From the NCBI GenBank assembly GCA_029263415.1, contig JAJCXN010000011.1, forward strand, positions 1 through 57,852: DNA of 57,852 bases. Reading direction: 5' to 3'. Shown here piece by piece: positions 25,801 through 33,771 of the stretch. The stretch comes from Acidobacteriota bacterium. GTDB taxonomy: Bacteria > Acidobacteriota > Thermoanaerobaculia > Multivoradales > Multivoraceae. The notes below the pieces were generated by a model. It ran no database searches, was not told where the DNA came from, and was given only the letters and a program-made list of their open reading frames with translations. Within the stretch, counting starts at the first letter, position 1, and every line of letters begins with the position of its first letter. The position numbers and the translations under genes are program-made.

Positions 25801-26280
25801 ATTGGGGTGAAGGATCACGCGATGAATGCGTTCGGTCTCCTCGAGCCCGAGGCGCAGCCAAGTTGCTCCGCCGTCACGCGTGCGAAAAAGCCCGGCACCC
25901 ACCGAAACCGAGTTGCGCGGGTTACCCTCGCCAGTGCCCACCCACACGGTGTCGGGACTGCTCTGGTCAATTGCGATCGCCCCAATCGCGGCCACCGGCT
26001 GGTCATCGAAGATCGGCCTGAAGGTAGCGCCTGCGTCATCTGAACGCCATAGACCACCGGTGGCAGCACCGACGTAGATCGTCTTCGGATCGTCGATCAC
26101 CACATCGATCGCGGCGACGCGTCCGCTCATGCCGGCAGGGCCAATGCTGCGAGCCTTCATCCCCGAGAGCAGTTCGGGATCGAAGTCAATCTGGGCTACT
26201 GCCACTCCCGGCAGGATCAGAAGGGCGGTTGCAAGAAGAAGCAGGGCGCTGCGCGCGCGCGAAAAATCCTTAGCGTTCAC
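22840..26280 (-). CDS. Large secreted Asp-box (sortilin/BNR-like) propeller protein
   Basis: A 1146-residue exported protein. GTG 26280 is chosen because GGAGA precedes it and a signal peptide follows at once (ALLLLATALLILPGVAVAQ). The upstream 79 in-frame residues (with MARCMARCMA) come from a DNA repeat. At least ten Asp-box motifs of the type S/T.DGG.TW are spread along residues about 70-800, among them RTRDGGATW, RTSDGGKTW, STDRGESW, TRDGGTNW and SVDAGDNW. This gives one or two beta propellers as in VPS10/sortilin or exo-glycosidase folds. A Gly/Arg linker (GRGGRGGAGGTGGRGGRGG) and a helical, Glu-rich C-terminus follow. Function is not established for this type; carbohydrate or protein binding is plausible. 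Confidence 0.85.
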   Translation of the reverse strand: MNAKDFSRARSALLLLATALLILPGVAVAQIDFDPELLSGMKARSIGPAGMSGRVAAIDVVIDDPKTIYVGAATGGLWRSDDAGATFRPIFDDQPVAAIGAIAIDQSSPDTVWVGTGEGNPRNSVSVGAGLFRTRDGGATWLRLGLEETERIHRVILHPNDANTVWVCAMGRAWGENPERGVFRTSDGGKTWDHILSVDEKTGCADLVQDPSNPETLLAAMWQFRRFPHFFDSGGPGSGLYRTTDGGDSWQRAAELDGMPKGDLGRIGLAFAPSEPRIAYALVEAKKSALLRSENGGRTWRTVNSDTNISPRPFYYADIRVDPKISNRVYRLQSSLDVSTDGGRSFQTLAGFGDIHPDHHELWIHPDNPEHLINGNDGGVAISRDRGESWDFVRNLPLAQYYHVRVDNDVPYNIYGGLQDNGSWRGPSAVWEAGFGGGIRNFHWTMVAFGDGFDTIPDPEDSTRGYAMSQGGNLSRWNLGTGGGKAIKPDGPDDEELRFNWNAGFAQDPFDATTVFYGSQFVHKSTDRGESWSRISPDLTSDNEEWQLQKESGGLTFDVTAAENYTTILTIEPSTLERGVIWVGTDDGRVHITRDGGTNWESLEERAKGVPANTWVPHITPSKHRADEAFVVFDNHRNSDWTPYAFRVSNYGKTWTSLIEEGDISGYVLKVEQDPVAENLLFIGAEFGLYVSVDAGDNWFKWTHGVPTVSVMDMALHTRDHDLVLGTHGRALFVLDDIAPLRELSKQTLAKPIHLFATEPAQQYQPMASAGELMPGSTEFRGENRPYGALITFSLNSEDLPHPDRNVERARKERKRLERAERGDDAAAKSDKGEESDSTSRGGRGGRGGAGGTGGRGGRGGPGGNPDAKQAKVEIFAAADSEMKDVLRSFDVDVTAGVNRAVWNLRTDSFKRPGAGGGFGGRRGGGGPEVRPGNYTLRVSYGKGDAKAEATGALEVLADPRLNISLADRQANWDALQKAGALQEALAAAVARISEVRTDIETIQKKHAAAKKDASEANTETSAAPESESETDEPEADAVADNAKEAMKQLDEVEKKIWTPPNTKGIVSRDRALNKVGSAMGTLQSSWEAPNPTQQTYLRQADELVHALLSELKAIETGPVAALRTAVRDAEILLLPELEAVTVEDQ

Positions 26281-26379
26281 GAGAGTCTCCGTCGGTCGGT
26301 GTTTTGGGTCGTAAGGGTCTTGAGTCCAGTTTGACCGACTCAGACCAATTTCGCCACGCACCTTGGTCCAACGTACCTT

Positions 26380-26415
26380 CGCCATGCACCTCGCCATGCA
26401 CCTCGCCATGCACCT
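26380..26415. repeat. 12-bp tandem repeat, three perfect copies
   Basis: CGCCATGCACCT is repeated at 26380-26391, 26392-26403 and 26404-26415, with a degenerate CGCCACGCACCT at 26352. It lies in the 160-bp gap between the permease gene and the Asp-box protein gene, upstream of the latter's start. Confidence 0.9.
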
Positions 26416-26440
26416 TCGTCCACGCACCGGGGACCGGGGG

Positions 26441-29152
26441 TTACTCCGCTTTGAGAACGGTTGCCGGATCGAGTCTCGCTGCGCGCCAAGCGGGTACGCC
26501 GCTCGCCAAGCAGGCAACGATGATCATCACTACCGCTAGTCCGGCAAAGGTGAGTGGGTCGGTGGGCTCGATCTCGAAGAGCTGTGAGCGCAAACTCCTG
26601 GCGGCAAGAGCTCCTAGCCCCAGTCCGAGAACCACGCCGACGAGAGAGATGCGGAGGCTACGGCTAATCACCCACCTACCAATGGTCGATGCCGGTGCAC
26701 CGAGAGCGAGCCGTAGGCCGATCTCGACCGTGCGTTGGCTGACCCGATAGCTGATGACTCCATAGAGACCGACTGCCGCGAGGGTCAGGGCGACGCCTGC
26801 AAACAGAGAAAGCAGCCAAGCTACGAACCGGTCGAGGCTGCGGGCTCCCTCCACCAACGAATTCGCAGCCTGGATCACCGGTACAGCGTCAGGATCGAAC
26901 GCGCGTAGGCGCTGCTGAACCGACCTCAGGAGTTGATCCTCATCGCCGCCGGTGCGCAGGGCAAGGAACGCTCGGCGCGTCTGGACTTGCGCAAACGGTA
27001 GATACATGGCGGGTCGCGCTTGCTCACGCAGATCGAAATTCTTGATGTCGCCGACCACACCGATGATCTCTCGCCACTTTGGCTCTGACGGATCGTTGAT
27101 GTTGAGTCGCTGACCAACCGGATCTTGGTTGCCGAACTGTCGTTGCGCCAACGTCTCGTTGATCAATACGACAGGTACGGCATCAGCGCTGTCGGTGGTG
27201 GCGATCGCCCGACCGCTGACCAGCTCAATGCCGAGAGTGGCGAAGTAGCCGGGCGTTGCCCGCCTGAACCAAGCGATGTCTTCCTCTCCGGGGTCAGGCA
27301 CGTCTCGCCCTTCGATGTTGTAGGTGAGGTCACCGTTGGCCCCCGAGAGTGGCAGCGTGTCTCCGCGAGCGATCTTCTCGACGCCGGCGATTGAAGAGAG
27401 CTCCGCTTCGACATTGTCCAGGTACTCCGAGGCCTGCTCCATTTCTGGGAAGCGTGCAGACGGAGCCGTGACGGAAACGCTGATCAGCCCTTCGGCTCGG
27501 TAGCCGAGGTCGGTGCGGGCGAGCTTGGTGAAGCTCTGGAGCAGCAGGCCAGCTCCAATGAGTAGTACCAGCGCTGCCGCCACTTGGCCGGCGACTAGGA
27601 ACTCGGAAGCACGTTCGCCGCCTTCGCGGTTGCGACCGATGCGGCTTGCGATTCGAGAGCGCGCCGCTTGCAGCGCGGGCAACAGCCCGAACAGCAGTCC
27701 GCACAGGAGCGAGACCGCGGTGCAGAACAACAAGACTCGATTGTCGACGCCGACCTCTTCGATCCGCGGCGTTCCAGCGGGCGCCAGTGACACCAGAAGC
27801 CGAGTTCCAGCGATCGCGAGAGCGACGCCCAGCGCTCCGCCGAGGCCGGCGAGCAACAAGCTCTCGGTCAGGAGCTGGCGGGCAAGGCGCCCCGAGCTTG
27901 CGCCAAGGGCCGCACGCAACGAGAATTCGCGCAGTCGAGCGTTGCCGCGCGCCAGCAAGAGATTGGCAAGGTTGATGCACACGATCAACAGCGTGGCGAC
28001 CACCGCTGCGAGTAGCAGTAAGAGGCCGCTGCGGGAGCCCGCAACGATGTCGTCTTTGAGTGGGAAGGCGGTGGCACCGACGTTGGTGAGGTCCTCGGGA
28101 TAGGCCTGCTCTAGTGCCGCTGCCACCTGCTGGAGCCGTGCCCGCGCTTGGTCGAGCGAGGCCTCGGGTGCCAGTCGGCCAACAACACGCATCATCGCGC
28201 TGCCGCGCCCGCCGGGGTAGTCGGTGATGTCAATCCTGGGAACGGTCCAGATCTCGGCTTGGGGGATGAAGGGCTGGCGAAACTCACCGGGTAGGACGCC
28301 CAACACCGTGAAGGTCTCACCACTCAAGGTCAGCGATCGGCCGAGGATGTTCGGATCGCCACCGAAGCTGCGCTGCCATAGACGTTCGCTGATTAGGGCG
28401 ACTTGAGATGCACCTGGAACATCGTCTTCGGGTCGAAAGAGAGAGCCCTTGATCGGTGCGACCCGGAGCACGTTGCTGAGCATTCCCTGGCTGACCCTGG
28501 CACCTTGTAGTTGTTCGGCGCCTCCAGAGTTGCCGGTCAGCGTTGGGCCCCAACCGGTCCAGAGTGCCATGTCTTCGAATACGCGGCCGTCGGTCACTGG
28601 GTCGGTCACTGCGTCGGCGACTGCGCCCGGTTCGAGCGCCGAGAGCGCGGTTTCCTTGCGCACGTCATGAAAGTTCGGATAGCCCCACCATTCGCGTTCA
28701 GGTCCGTTGCGCTTGGTGTAGTCGGCCCAAACGGTGACCAGTTCACCAGCCTCGGCGTAGGGCAGGGCGCGCAGCAAGATGCCGTCGACCACACTGAAGA
28801 TTGCGGTGCTCGCACCAATGCCGAGCGCGAGGGTCAGAATGGAGACGACGGTGAAGACGGGACTACGTTTCAGTACGCGCAAACCGAAACGGAGGTCCGC
28901 CATCAGCCGCTCGAATGGGCCGATGCCATCGACGTCGCGCACTTCGTCGCGCCACTTACCTTGGCCTCCGAAACGCAGACGCGCCTGGCGTCGCGCGTCG
29001 GCTTCACTTAGTCCTTGTTCGCGCAGCTTCCTTTCTTCCATTTCCAGATGGAACAGCATCTCGTCGTCGATCTCACGCTCTTTGGTGCGCAAGCGACGGA
29101 GCGGGGAGATATCAGCTAATGAGCGCTTCGGTTTCTGCGGGTCGTTGGCCAC
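26441..29152 (-). CDS. ADOP-type MacB/FtsX ABC permease
   Basis: A 903-residue permease. Its first about 70 residues (LRRLRTKEREIDDEMLFHLE, then LSEADARRQARLRFGG) are the soluble N-terminal segment typical of acidobacterial duplicated orphan permeases. Two MacB-periplasmic-core plus FtsX units follow: SPVFTVVSILTLALGIGASTAIFSVV begins the first, and a second set ends with four more membrane segments. TVEIGLRLALGAPASTI is the conserved cytoplasmic loop. No ATPase gene is adjacent, as usual for these orphans. A 12-bp in-frame repeat at 28589-28624 encodes ADAVTDPVTDG in the first periplasmic domain. GTG 29152 overlaps the padR stop by one base. Probably an envelope efflux or stress component. 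Confidence 0.9.
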   Translation of the reverse strand: MANDPQKPKRSLADISPLRRLRTKEREIDDEMLFHLEMEERKLREQGLSEADARRQARLRFGGQGKWRDEVRDVDGIGPFERLMADLRFGLRVLKRSPVFTVVSILTLALGIGASTAIFSVVDGILLRALPYAEAGELVTVWADYTKRNGPEREWWGYPNFHDVRKETALSALEPGAVADAVTDPVTDGRVFEDMALWTGWGPTLTGNSGGAEQLQGARVSQGMLSNVLRVAPIKGSLFRPEDDVPGASQVALISERLWQRSFGGDPNILGRSLTLSGETFTVLGVLPGEFRQPFIPQAEIWTVPRIDITDYPGGRGSAMMRVVGRLAPEASLDQARARLQQVAAALEQAYPEDLTNVGATAFPLKDDIVAGSRSGLLLLLAAVVATLLIVCINLANLLLARGNARLREFSLRAALGASSGRLARQLLTESLLLAGLGGALGVALAIAGTRLLVSLAPAGTPRIEEVGVDNRVLLFCTAVSLLCGLLFGLLPALQAARSRIASRIGRNREGGERASEFLVAGQVAAALVLLIGAGLLLQSFTKLARTDLGYRAEGLISVSVTAPSARFPEMEQASEYLDNVEAELSSIAGVEKIARGDTLPLSGANGDLTYNIEGRDVPDPGEEDIAWFRRATPGYFATLGIELVSGRAIATTDSADAVPVVLINETLAQRQFGNQDPVGQRLNINDPSEPKWREIIGVVGDIKNFDLREQARPAMYLPFAQVQTRRAFLALRTGGDEDQLLRSVQQRLRAFDPDAVPVIQAANSLVEGARSLDRFVAWLLSLFAGVALTLAAVGLYGVISYRVSQRTVEIGLRLALGAPASTIGRWVISRSLRISLVGVVLGLGLGALAARSLRSQLFEIEPTDPLTFAGLAVVMIIVACLASGVPAWRAARLDPATVLKAE

Positions 29153-29535
29153 TAGGAGACTCCCGCAGTCGCCGGCGCATTGCTCAGAGCGCCGGCCGGC
29201 GCATTGGCCGCACCGCGCAAGACAAGTTTGACCGCGCGCGCTAGGCGCTCCCATCGTTCGGTCTCTGAGACCAGTTCCTTCTCACCGCTTCGAGTGATTC
29301 GGTAGTACTTGGCTCGTCGGTTGTTCTCCGACCGACCCCAGACGGCGGTGACCAGTCTGCGTTTCTCTAGTCGGTGCAAGGCAGGATAGAGCGCCCCTTG
29401 CCCGACCTGGAGGATCTCTTCGGAGAGTTCGCTGATCTGCTCGGAGATCGCCCAGCCGTGAAGGTCCCGATGCTCTAACAGTTGGAGAATCAGGAGATCG
29501 AGAGTGCCTCGCAGGACGTCTTCTTTGGGAGCCAT
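29152..29535 (-). CDS. PadR family transcriptional regulator
   Basis: A 127-residue winged-helix regulator. ATG 29535 follows AGGAAA about 10 bases upstream; the longer frame adds 34 Arg-rich residues and is rejected. PadR features are VLRGTLDLLILQLLEH, the wing region with GALYPALHRLEKRRLV, and RAKYYRITRSGEKEL, then a short C-terminal helix. PadR proteins usually repress adjacent transporter genes and are released by small ligands. Its coupling to the ADOP gene (one-base overlap) matches the common PadR-permease pairing. The C-terminal tail contains a duplicated 12-bp unit (GCCGGCGCATTG at 29171 and 29195) encoding Ala-rich sequence. Confidence 0.92.
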   Translation of the reverse strand: MAPKEDVLRGTLDLLILQLLEHRDLHGWAISEQISELSEEILQVGQGALYPALHRLEKRRLVTAVWGRSENNRRAKYYRITRSGEKELVSETERWERLARAVKLVLRGAANAPAGALSNAPATAGVS

Positions 29536-29653
29536 GTAGCTATTTCCTATCGTAGTGAGCCGTTGAAGGCTTCTACGGAGAGCCTTCCCCTCAGGTTTCG
29601 ACAGGAGCTGCGTTTCTCTGGGCCTGCGGCGGATCACCGCAGGCCTGCGGGTG

Positions 29654-30967
29654 CTACTCGGTGATGACTTTGCCGCCCTTCATCACGAACGACACTCGCT
29701 CCATCAAGCTGATGTCTTCGATCGGGTTGCCCGGAACCGCCACGATGTCCGCGAACTTGCCGGCCTCGAGGGTGCCCACTTGGCCTTCGAGTCCTAAGAC
29801 CTCGGAGGCCGTTTTGGTCGCCGATTGGATTGCTGCCATTGGCGGCATGCCGCCTTCGACCATGTAGCGAAACTCCGACCCATTCGATCCGTGCGGGCAA
29901 ACGCCGCAGTCGGTACCGAACGCGATCTTGACGCCGGCGCGATAAGCGTCGGCAAAGGTCTCGTCGATCACTGGGCCGATCGCCGCTGCTTTGGGCCGGA
30001 TGATCGGCGGAAAGTAACCGTCGATCTTTGCCTTCTCTGCAACGAAGCGACCGGCGGAAATGGTCGGCACGTAGTAGGTGCCGCGTTCTTTCATGAGTTC
30101 CATGACCTCTTCGGTCATGTAGGTGCCGTGCTCGATGGTGGTGACACCTCCCAACACTGCGCGCTTCATGCCCTCGGTACCGTGCGCATGTGCCGCGACG
30201 ATGAAGTTGTAGTCTTTTGCAGTGCGCACGATCTCTTCGATTTCGGCCACCGTGAACTGGGGATTCTCGCCACTCTTCGCCATGCTCAAGACGCCGCCAG
30301 TAGCGGTGATCTTGATGGTATCGGCACCCTCTTTGTAGCGCTGTCGGACGGCTTTGCGAGCATCTTCCACGCTGTTGACGATGCCGTCCTCGGGACCCGG
30401 GTCAGTGCGCAAGCGGACGGGTAGCCCGTTGGTTGGATCGCCGTGGCCGCCGGTGCTCGCTAGCGATGCGGTTGCGGCGTAAATCTTTGGTCCTTCAATG
30501 AGTCCTTGATCGATCGCATTGCGCAGCGCGATGACCACCTGAGTCTCGCCTCCCAGATCGCGCACGGTGGTGAAGCCTGCGCGCAAAGTCTTCGCGGCGT
30601 AAAGAGTCGCGCGAATGGTTGTGTCCGCTGGGTTGGACGTCATGCGTTCGATCATCGCGTTCGGTGAGGTTTCACCCGACAGATGAACGTGCAGATCGAA
30701 CAAACCCGGCATTACCGTGCTGTACTTAAGATCGATCACAGTGTCACCTGATGCGCCACGCGCGTAGCCGTCCACGATGCTCTGAATTCGCCCGTCTTCA
30801 ATGATCACGGTCTTGCGATCAAAGACGGTGGTAGAGGCTCCGTCAATCATGCGCCCAGCGTGAATGAGTGTGCGCTGGGAACTGGCCGCACCAGCCGCGA
30901 GCAACAGCAGGGTCGAGAGCGCCAGCAACCGGACGGCGCGTGAGAAGCGGAAAGTCTTTGCGATCAT
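29654..30967 (-). CDS. Secreted metal-dependent amidohydrolase
   Basis: A 437-residue amidohydrolase-superfamily enzyme with a signal peptide ([18 protein letters not shown]). The metal site is complete: H93 and H95 in LFDLHVHL, the bridging carbamylated-lysine candidate K219 in [10 protein letters not shown]260/H262 in AAHAHG, H280 in IEHGT, and D353 in FGTDCG. This pattern belongs to the imidazolonepropionase-like/Xaa-Pro dipeptidase (prolidase-type) group, often periplasmic and acting on peptides. Substrate cannot be fixed from sequence. It lies about 120 bp upstream of padR on the same strand and is divergent from the M19 gene. A run of seven C residues on the coding strand sits between AAGGAA and the start. 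Confidence 0.88.
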   Translation of the reverse strand: MIAKTFRFSRAVRLLALSTLLLLAAGAASSQRTLIHAGRMIDGASTTVFDRKTVIIEDGRIQSIVDGYARGASGDTVIDLKYSTVMPGLFDLHVHLSGETSPNAMIERMTSNPADTTIRATLYAAKTLRAGFTTVRDLGGETQVVIALRNAIDQGLIEGPKIYAATASLASTGGHGDPTNGLPVRLRTDPGPEDGIVNSVEDARKAVRQRYKEGADTIKITATGGVLSMAKSGENPQFTVAEIEEIVRTAKDYNFIVAAHAHGTEGMKRAVLGGVTTIEHGTYMTEEVMELMKERGTYYVPTISAGRFVAEKAKIDGYFPPIIRPKAAAIGPVIDETFADAYRAGVKIAFGTDCGVCPHGSNGSEFRYMVEGGMPPMAAIQSATKTASEVLGLEGQVGTLEAGKFADIVAVPGNPIEDISLMERVSFVMKGGKVITE

Positions 30968-31101
30968 GTTGGGGGGGTTCCTTAACGAGCGTAAGAGGGA
31001 TGTGCAGACACAACGGCGATGACCAGGAGCATAAATGACGATGACCTATGGAACTATGTCTTAGATCCGAAGTACACCGACGCTCACCGAGTGGAGATTC
31101 A

Positions 31102-32388
31102 ATGATGGCAATTGCCAACCGTTCGCCAGCACCCGTTCTTGCCTGCCTGCTGGTCTTGTTGAGCGGTGGGTGGTCATGCGCAGAACCTGCGACGCCAGAT
31201 CCGGACGCTACTCAAGGCGAGGTAACGGCCCTCGAGATTCATCAAGCAGCGTTGGTGGTTGACGCGCACGCCGATATTGAAATTCCAGGTAGGCCGTCGC
31301 GATATGCAGGTGCAGATGGTCTTTCGAGAGTGGCTCCCGACAAAATGCGAGCGGGAGGCGTTGATGCGGTGGTGATGGCGGTGGCGGTGAGTCCGGGGCC
31401 AAGAACCGCGGAAGGATATGCCGCCGCACGAGCTCTGGCTGATGAGAAACTTGCAGCAGTGACCGCGTTGGTTGCTGATTCGAGCAACAACTTGATCCTC
31501 GCACGCACGGCAGACGAACTCGAGAAGGCGCATGACGAGGACAAAGGAGCATTGATCCTCGGGTTTCAGAATGCCCTCATCGCGGGAACCGATCCGACGG
31601 TGTTCGACGAGTTCTATGACGCCGGGGTGCGCGTGTTTGCCTTGACCCATATGGGCCACAACGCCTTCGCAGATTCTTCTCGCCCGCTGTTCAACGGCGC
31701 AACCGGTGAATACGAGCCAGACGCCGAGCATGGTGGCTTGTCTCAGTTAGGCAAAACGGCGATCCAGCGCCTCAACGCTCTCGGCGCCGTGATCGACGTG
31801 TCCCAGCTTTCGAAAGAGGCGACGCTGCAAGTCCTTTCGATGTCGACCGCGCCGGTTATAGCGAGCCATTCGAACGTGCAGCAGCTGTCTAATGTTCGGC
31901 GCAACCTTTCTGACGAGGAAATCGATCGCATGGGCGCTACCGGTGGGGTGATTCACATCTCGGCGTTTAAGGGCTACCTGTTCGATTCTTCAGATCAGGA
32001 GTTGGACCGGAGCATTCGCAACGCGCGCGAGGTGGCCGGTATCGCCCTCGACTACGACTACCCGTTCGAGCTCTACTGGGAGATCGAAGATCCTGCGGTG
32101 CAATCGACGTTCCTCACCGCGGTCAGCGGTGTGCTCGGGCCTGGCAGCGTCGAAGACATGCTCAACCACATCGACTATGTGGTGCAGCGTGTTGGGGTCG
32201 ACCACGTTGGCATCGGCAACGACTTCAATCACGGCAGTGGAATCGAAGGGTATGTCGACGCTAGTGAGGCGCTCAACATAACTGTCGGGCTCTTAGAGCG
32301 CGGATACAGCGCTGAAGATATCGAGAAGGTCTGGGGCGGCAACTTTCTGAGGGTGTTTCGCGAGGCCGCCTCGAAGGCAGAAATCTAG
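31102..32388 (+). CDS. M19 (membrane dipeptidase) family protein with altered metal ligands
   Basis: A 428-residue exported protein of the renal dipeptidase family. ATG 31102 follows GGAG six bases upstream. The N-terminus is a signal peptide that may end at a Cys (GGWSCAEP), though the lipobox is not canonical. H56 and D58 in VVDAHADIE match the first metal ligands, and H256 in PVIASHSN the last. The family's bridging Glu (GVEG) is Q156 in LGFQNA, and the His of DVSH is Gln in IDVSQLS. In characterised M19 enzymes these two are zinc ligands, so activity may be altered or lost. The sequence is otherwise complete, so it is not a decayed pseudogene. Confidence 0.88.
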   Translation: MMAIANRSPAPVLACLLVLLSGGWSCAEPATPDPDATQGEVTALEIHQAALVVDAHADIEIPGRPSRYAGADGLSRVAPDKMRAGGVDAVVMAVAVSPGPRTAEGYAAARALADEKLAAVTALVADSSNNLILARTADELEKAHDEDKGALILGFQNALIAGTDPTVFDEFYDAGVRVFALTHMGHNAFADSSRPLFNGATGEYEPDAEHGGLSQLGKTAIQRLNALGAVIDVSQLSKEATLQVLSMSTAPVIASHSNVQQLSNVRRNLSDEEIDRMGATGGVIHISAFKGYLFDSSDQELDRSIRNAREVAGIALDYDYPFELYWEIEDPAVQSTFLTAVSGVLGPGSVEDMLNHIDYVVQRVGVDHVGIGNDFNHGSGIEGYVDASEALNITVGLLERGYSAEDIEKVWGGNFLRVFREAASKAEI

Positions 32389-32463
32389 CCGCTCGGCTGG
32401 TACCGTGCCTCGGCCTACCCGCCCCCAATCACCGACTGGAGCAACGCCCACCTTGCGGCGTAG

Positions 32464-33252
32464 TTGAACCCCATTCCAATACCACGATTGCACCTGTTCG
32501 AGATCGAGGACCAGCCCTGGTGTCCGCATTGGTTGCGTAGCATCATGACGGGCTACTTGTCCTGCGTGAATGCCCTGATGAGGCCCTATCGCGGCGCCGC
32601 CGAACCCTTAGCAGAGATGCTGCGCGCCTCAGGCAGCTCCGAGATCCTCGACTTGTGTTCCGGTTCCGGTGGGCCCTGGCCAGAGCTAGGCGACGAACTC
32701 ACGCGACTAGGGCTCGACGCGACGGTGGTGTGCTCGGATCTCTATCCTGATCGGGCCGCCGCCAAACGGCTTGAGGGCCAAGTTGGATTTCGGATGCATC
32801 CGGCACCGGTCTCAGCGCTCGCGGTCCCCGCAGAACTCGCGGGAACTCGAACTCTGTTCACCGCGCTGCACCACTTCGAACCACAACAGGTGAAGGACAT
32901 GCTGCTCGACGCACAACGCGCTGGCCGCTACTTCGCCGCCTTCGAGATCACCCATCGCTCCTTCAAGGGGCTGGCAACGACCTTCGCGGTACCGATCTTG
33001 GCCCTGTTCCTGTTGCCCAGGGTCCGGCCCCGTCGGTGGTTGCCGCTACTGTTCTCTTACCTTCCGCCGATCGTTCCGCTTGCCATCGGTTGGGATGGCA
33101 TGGTCTCTACTTTCAGGAGTTACCGAAAGGAAGAACTCGAGGCGATGGTGGCAGAGCTCGGAGCGAGCGACTATGAATGGCGCGTTGCAGAGTTTCCCAG
33201 TGGTACACCGCTGCCGATGACCTGCATTCTGGGCCGTCCGCTTCCGCCTTGA
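32464..33252 (+). CDS. SAM-dependent methyltransferase
   Basis: A 262-residue class I methyltransferase-like protein. ILDLCSGSGGPWPELGDEL (about residues 61-79) is motif I for SAM, and VVCSDLYPD is motif II with its acidic residue. FTALHHFEPQQVKDML is typical of these enzymes. Two hydrophobic stretches (TFAVPILALFLLPRV and LLFSYLPPIVPLAIG, about 175-215) suggest membrane association. The start is TTG 32464 without a clear ribosome binding site. I keep it because the next ATG (32545) would drop an aromatic N-terminal segment (RLHLFEIEDQPWCP) that looks conserved. Substrate unknown; a lipid or small hydrophobic molecule would fit. Confidence 0.8.
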   Translation: MNPIPIPRLHLFEIEDQPWCPHWLRSIMTGYLSCVNALMRPYRGAAEPLAEMLRASGSSEILDLCSGSGGPWPELGDELTRLGLDATVVCSDLYPDRAAAKRLEGQVGFRMHPAPVSALAVPAELAGTRTLFTALHHFEPQQVKDMLLDAQRAGRYFAAFEITHRSFKGLATTFAVPILALFLLPRVRPRRWLPLLFSYLPPIVPLAIGWDGMVSTFRSYRKEELEAMVAELGASDYEWRVAEFPSGTPLPMTCILGRPLPP

Positions 33253-33391
33253 TTTGTTGCTTGCTGACTCCGTGAACACCGCGTTGTTCCCGGTGCACCA
33301 ACAGGCGTGCGAAACCTCTTAGACTTAGGAGCCGAACCACCGAAGCTTCGGCGTCCGCTCCCTAATCTCTTGATGGACTCATAGACCCGTT

Positions 33392-33748
33392 GTGCTGATT
33401 GCCTTCATCGCATCCATCTTGGCCCTTGGCCTAGCGCTCGTGGCGGGAGCCGTCGTTCTCTTGCATCGGCGCAATCGCGACGCGCATCAGTCGCTCGCGG
33501 TAGCGGGGCACGATCGCGCCCATGCGTTGGACCAGCGCGCGGACGTCCTCCAAGAGCAATCGGACCGAGCGCGCTCTGAGCTGCTTCGACTCGAACAACG
33601 GATTGAGCAATTGCAGCTCGAGCGCAAGATTGATCAGGCCCGGTTGCTGGTGCTTGAGGCTGAACGAAAGAGCGCAATTCCCACCGACGCGTCCACGCGC
33701 CTGTCCGACCAGTTGGTTGACATGGCCTCCGAAGCGCAGCGGCGCTAG
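33392..33748 (+). CDS. Small membrane-anchored coiled-coil protein
   Basis: A 118-residue protein with one N-terminal membrane helix (LIAFIASILALGLALVAGAVVLL). A long charged helix follows (about residues 28-95) with heptad-like spacing, for example SELLRLEQRIEQLQLERKI. The start is GTG 33392. It lies 23 bp before a glycosyltransferase gene and could be an accessory scaffold for the surface-polymer machinery, by position only. No family recognised. Confidence 0.6.
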   Translation: MLIAFIASILALGLALVAGAVVLLHRRNRDAHQSLAVAGHDRAHALDQRADVLQEQSDRARSELLRLEQRIEQLQLERKIDQARLLVLEAERKSAIPTDASTRLSDQLVDMASEAQRR

Positions 33749-33771
33749 CGGATCTCAGGGAGCACTCCAGT

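Noticed and set aside
26281-26517. N-terminal extension of the Asp-box protein (MARCMARCMA)
   Set aside because: The residues come from a 12-bp DNA repeat, and a GTG with ribosome binding site directly before a signal peptide lies at 26280.
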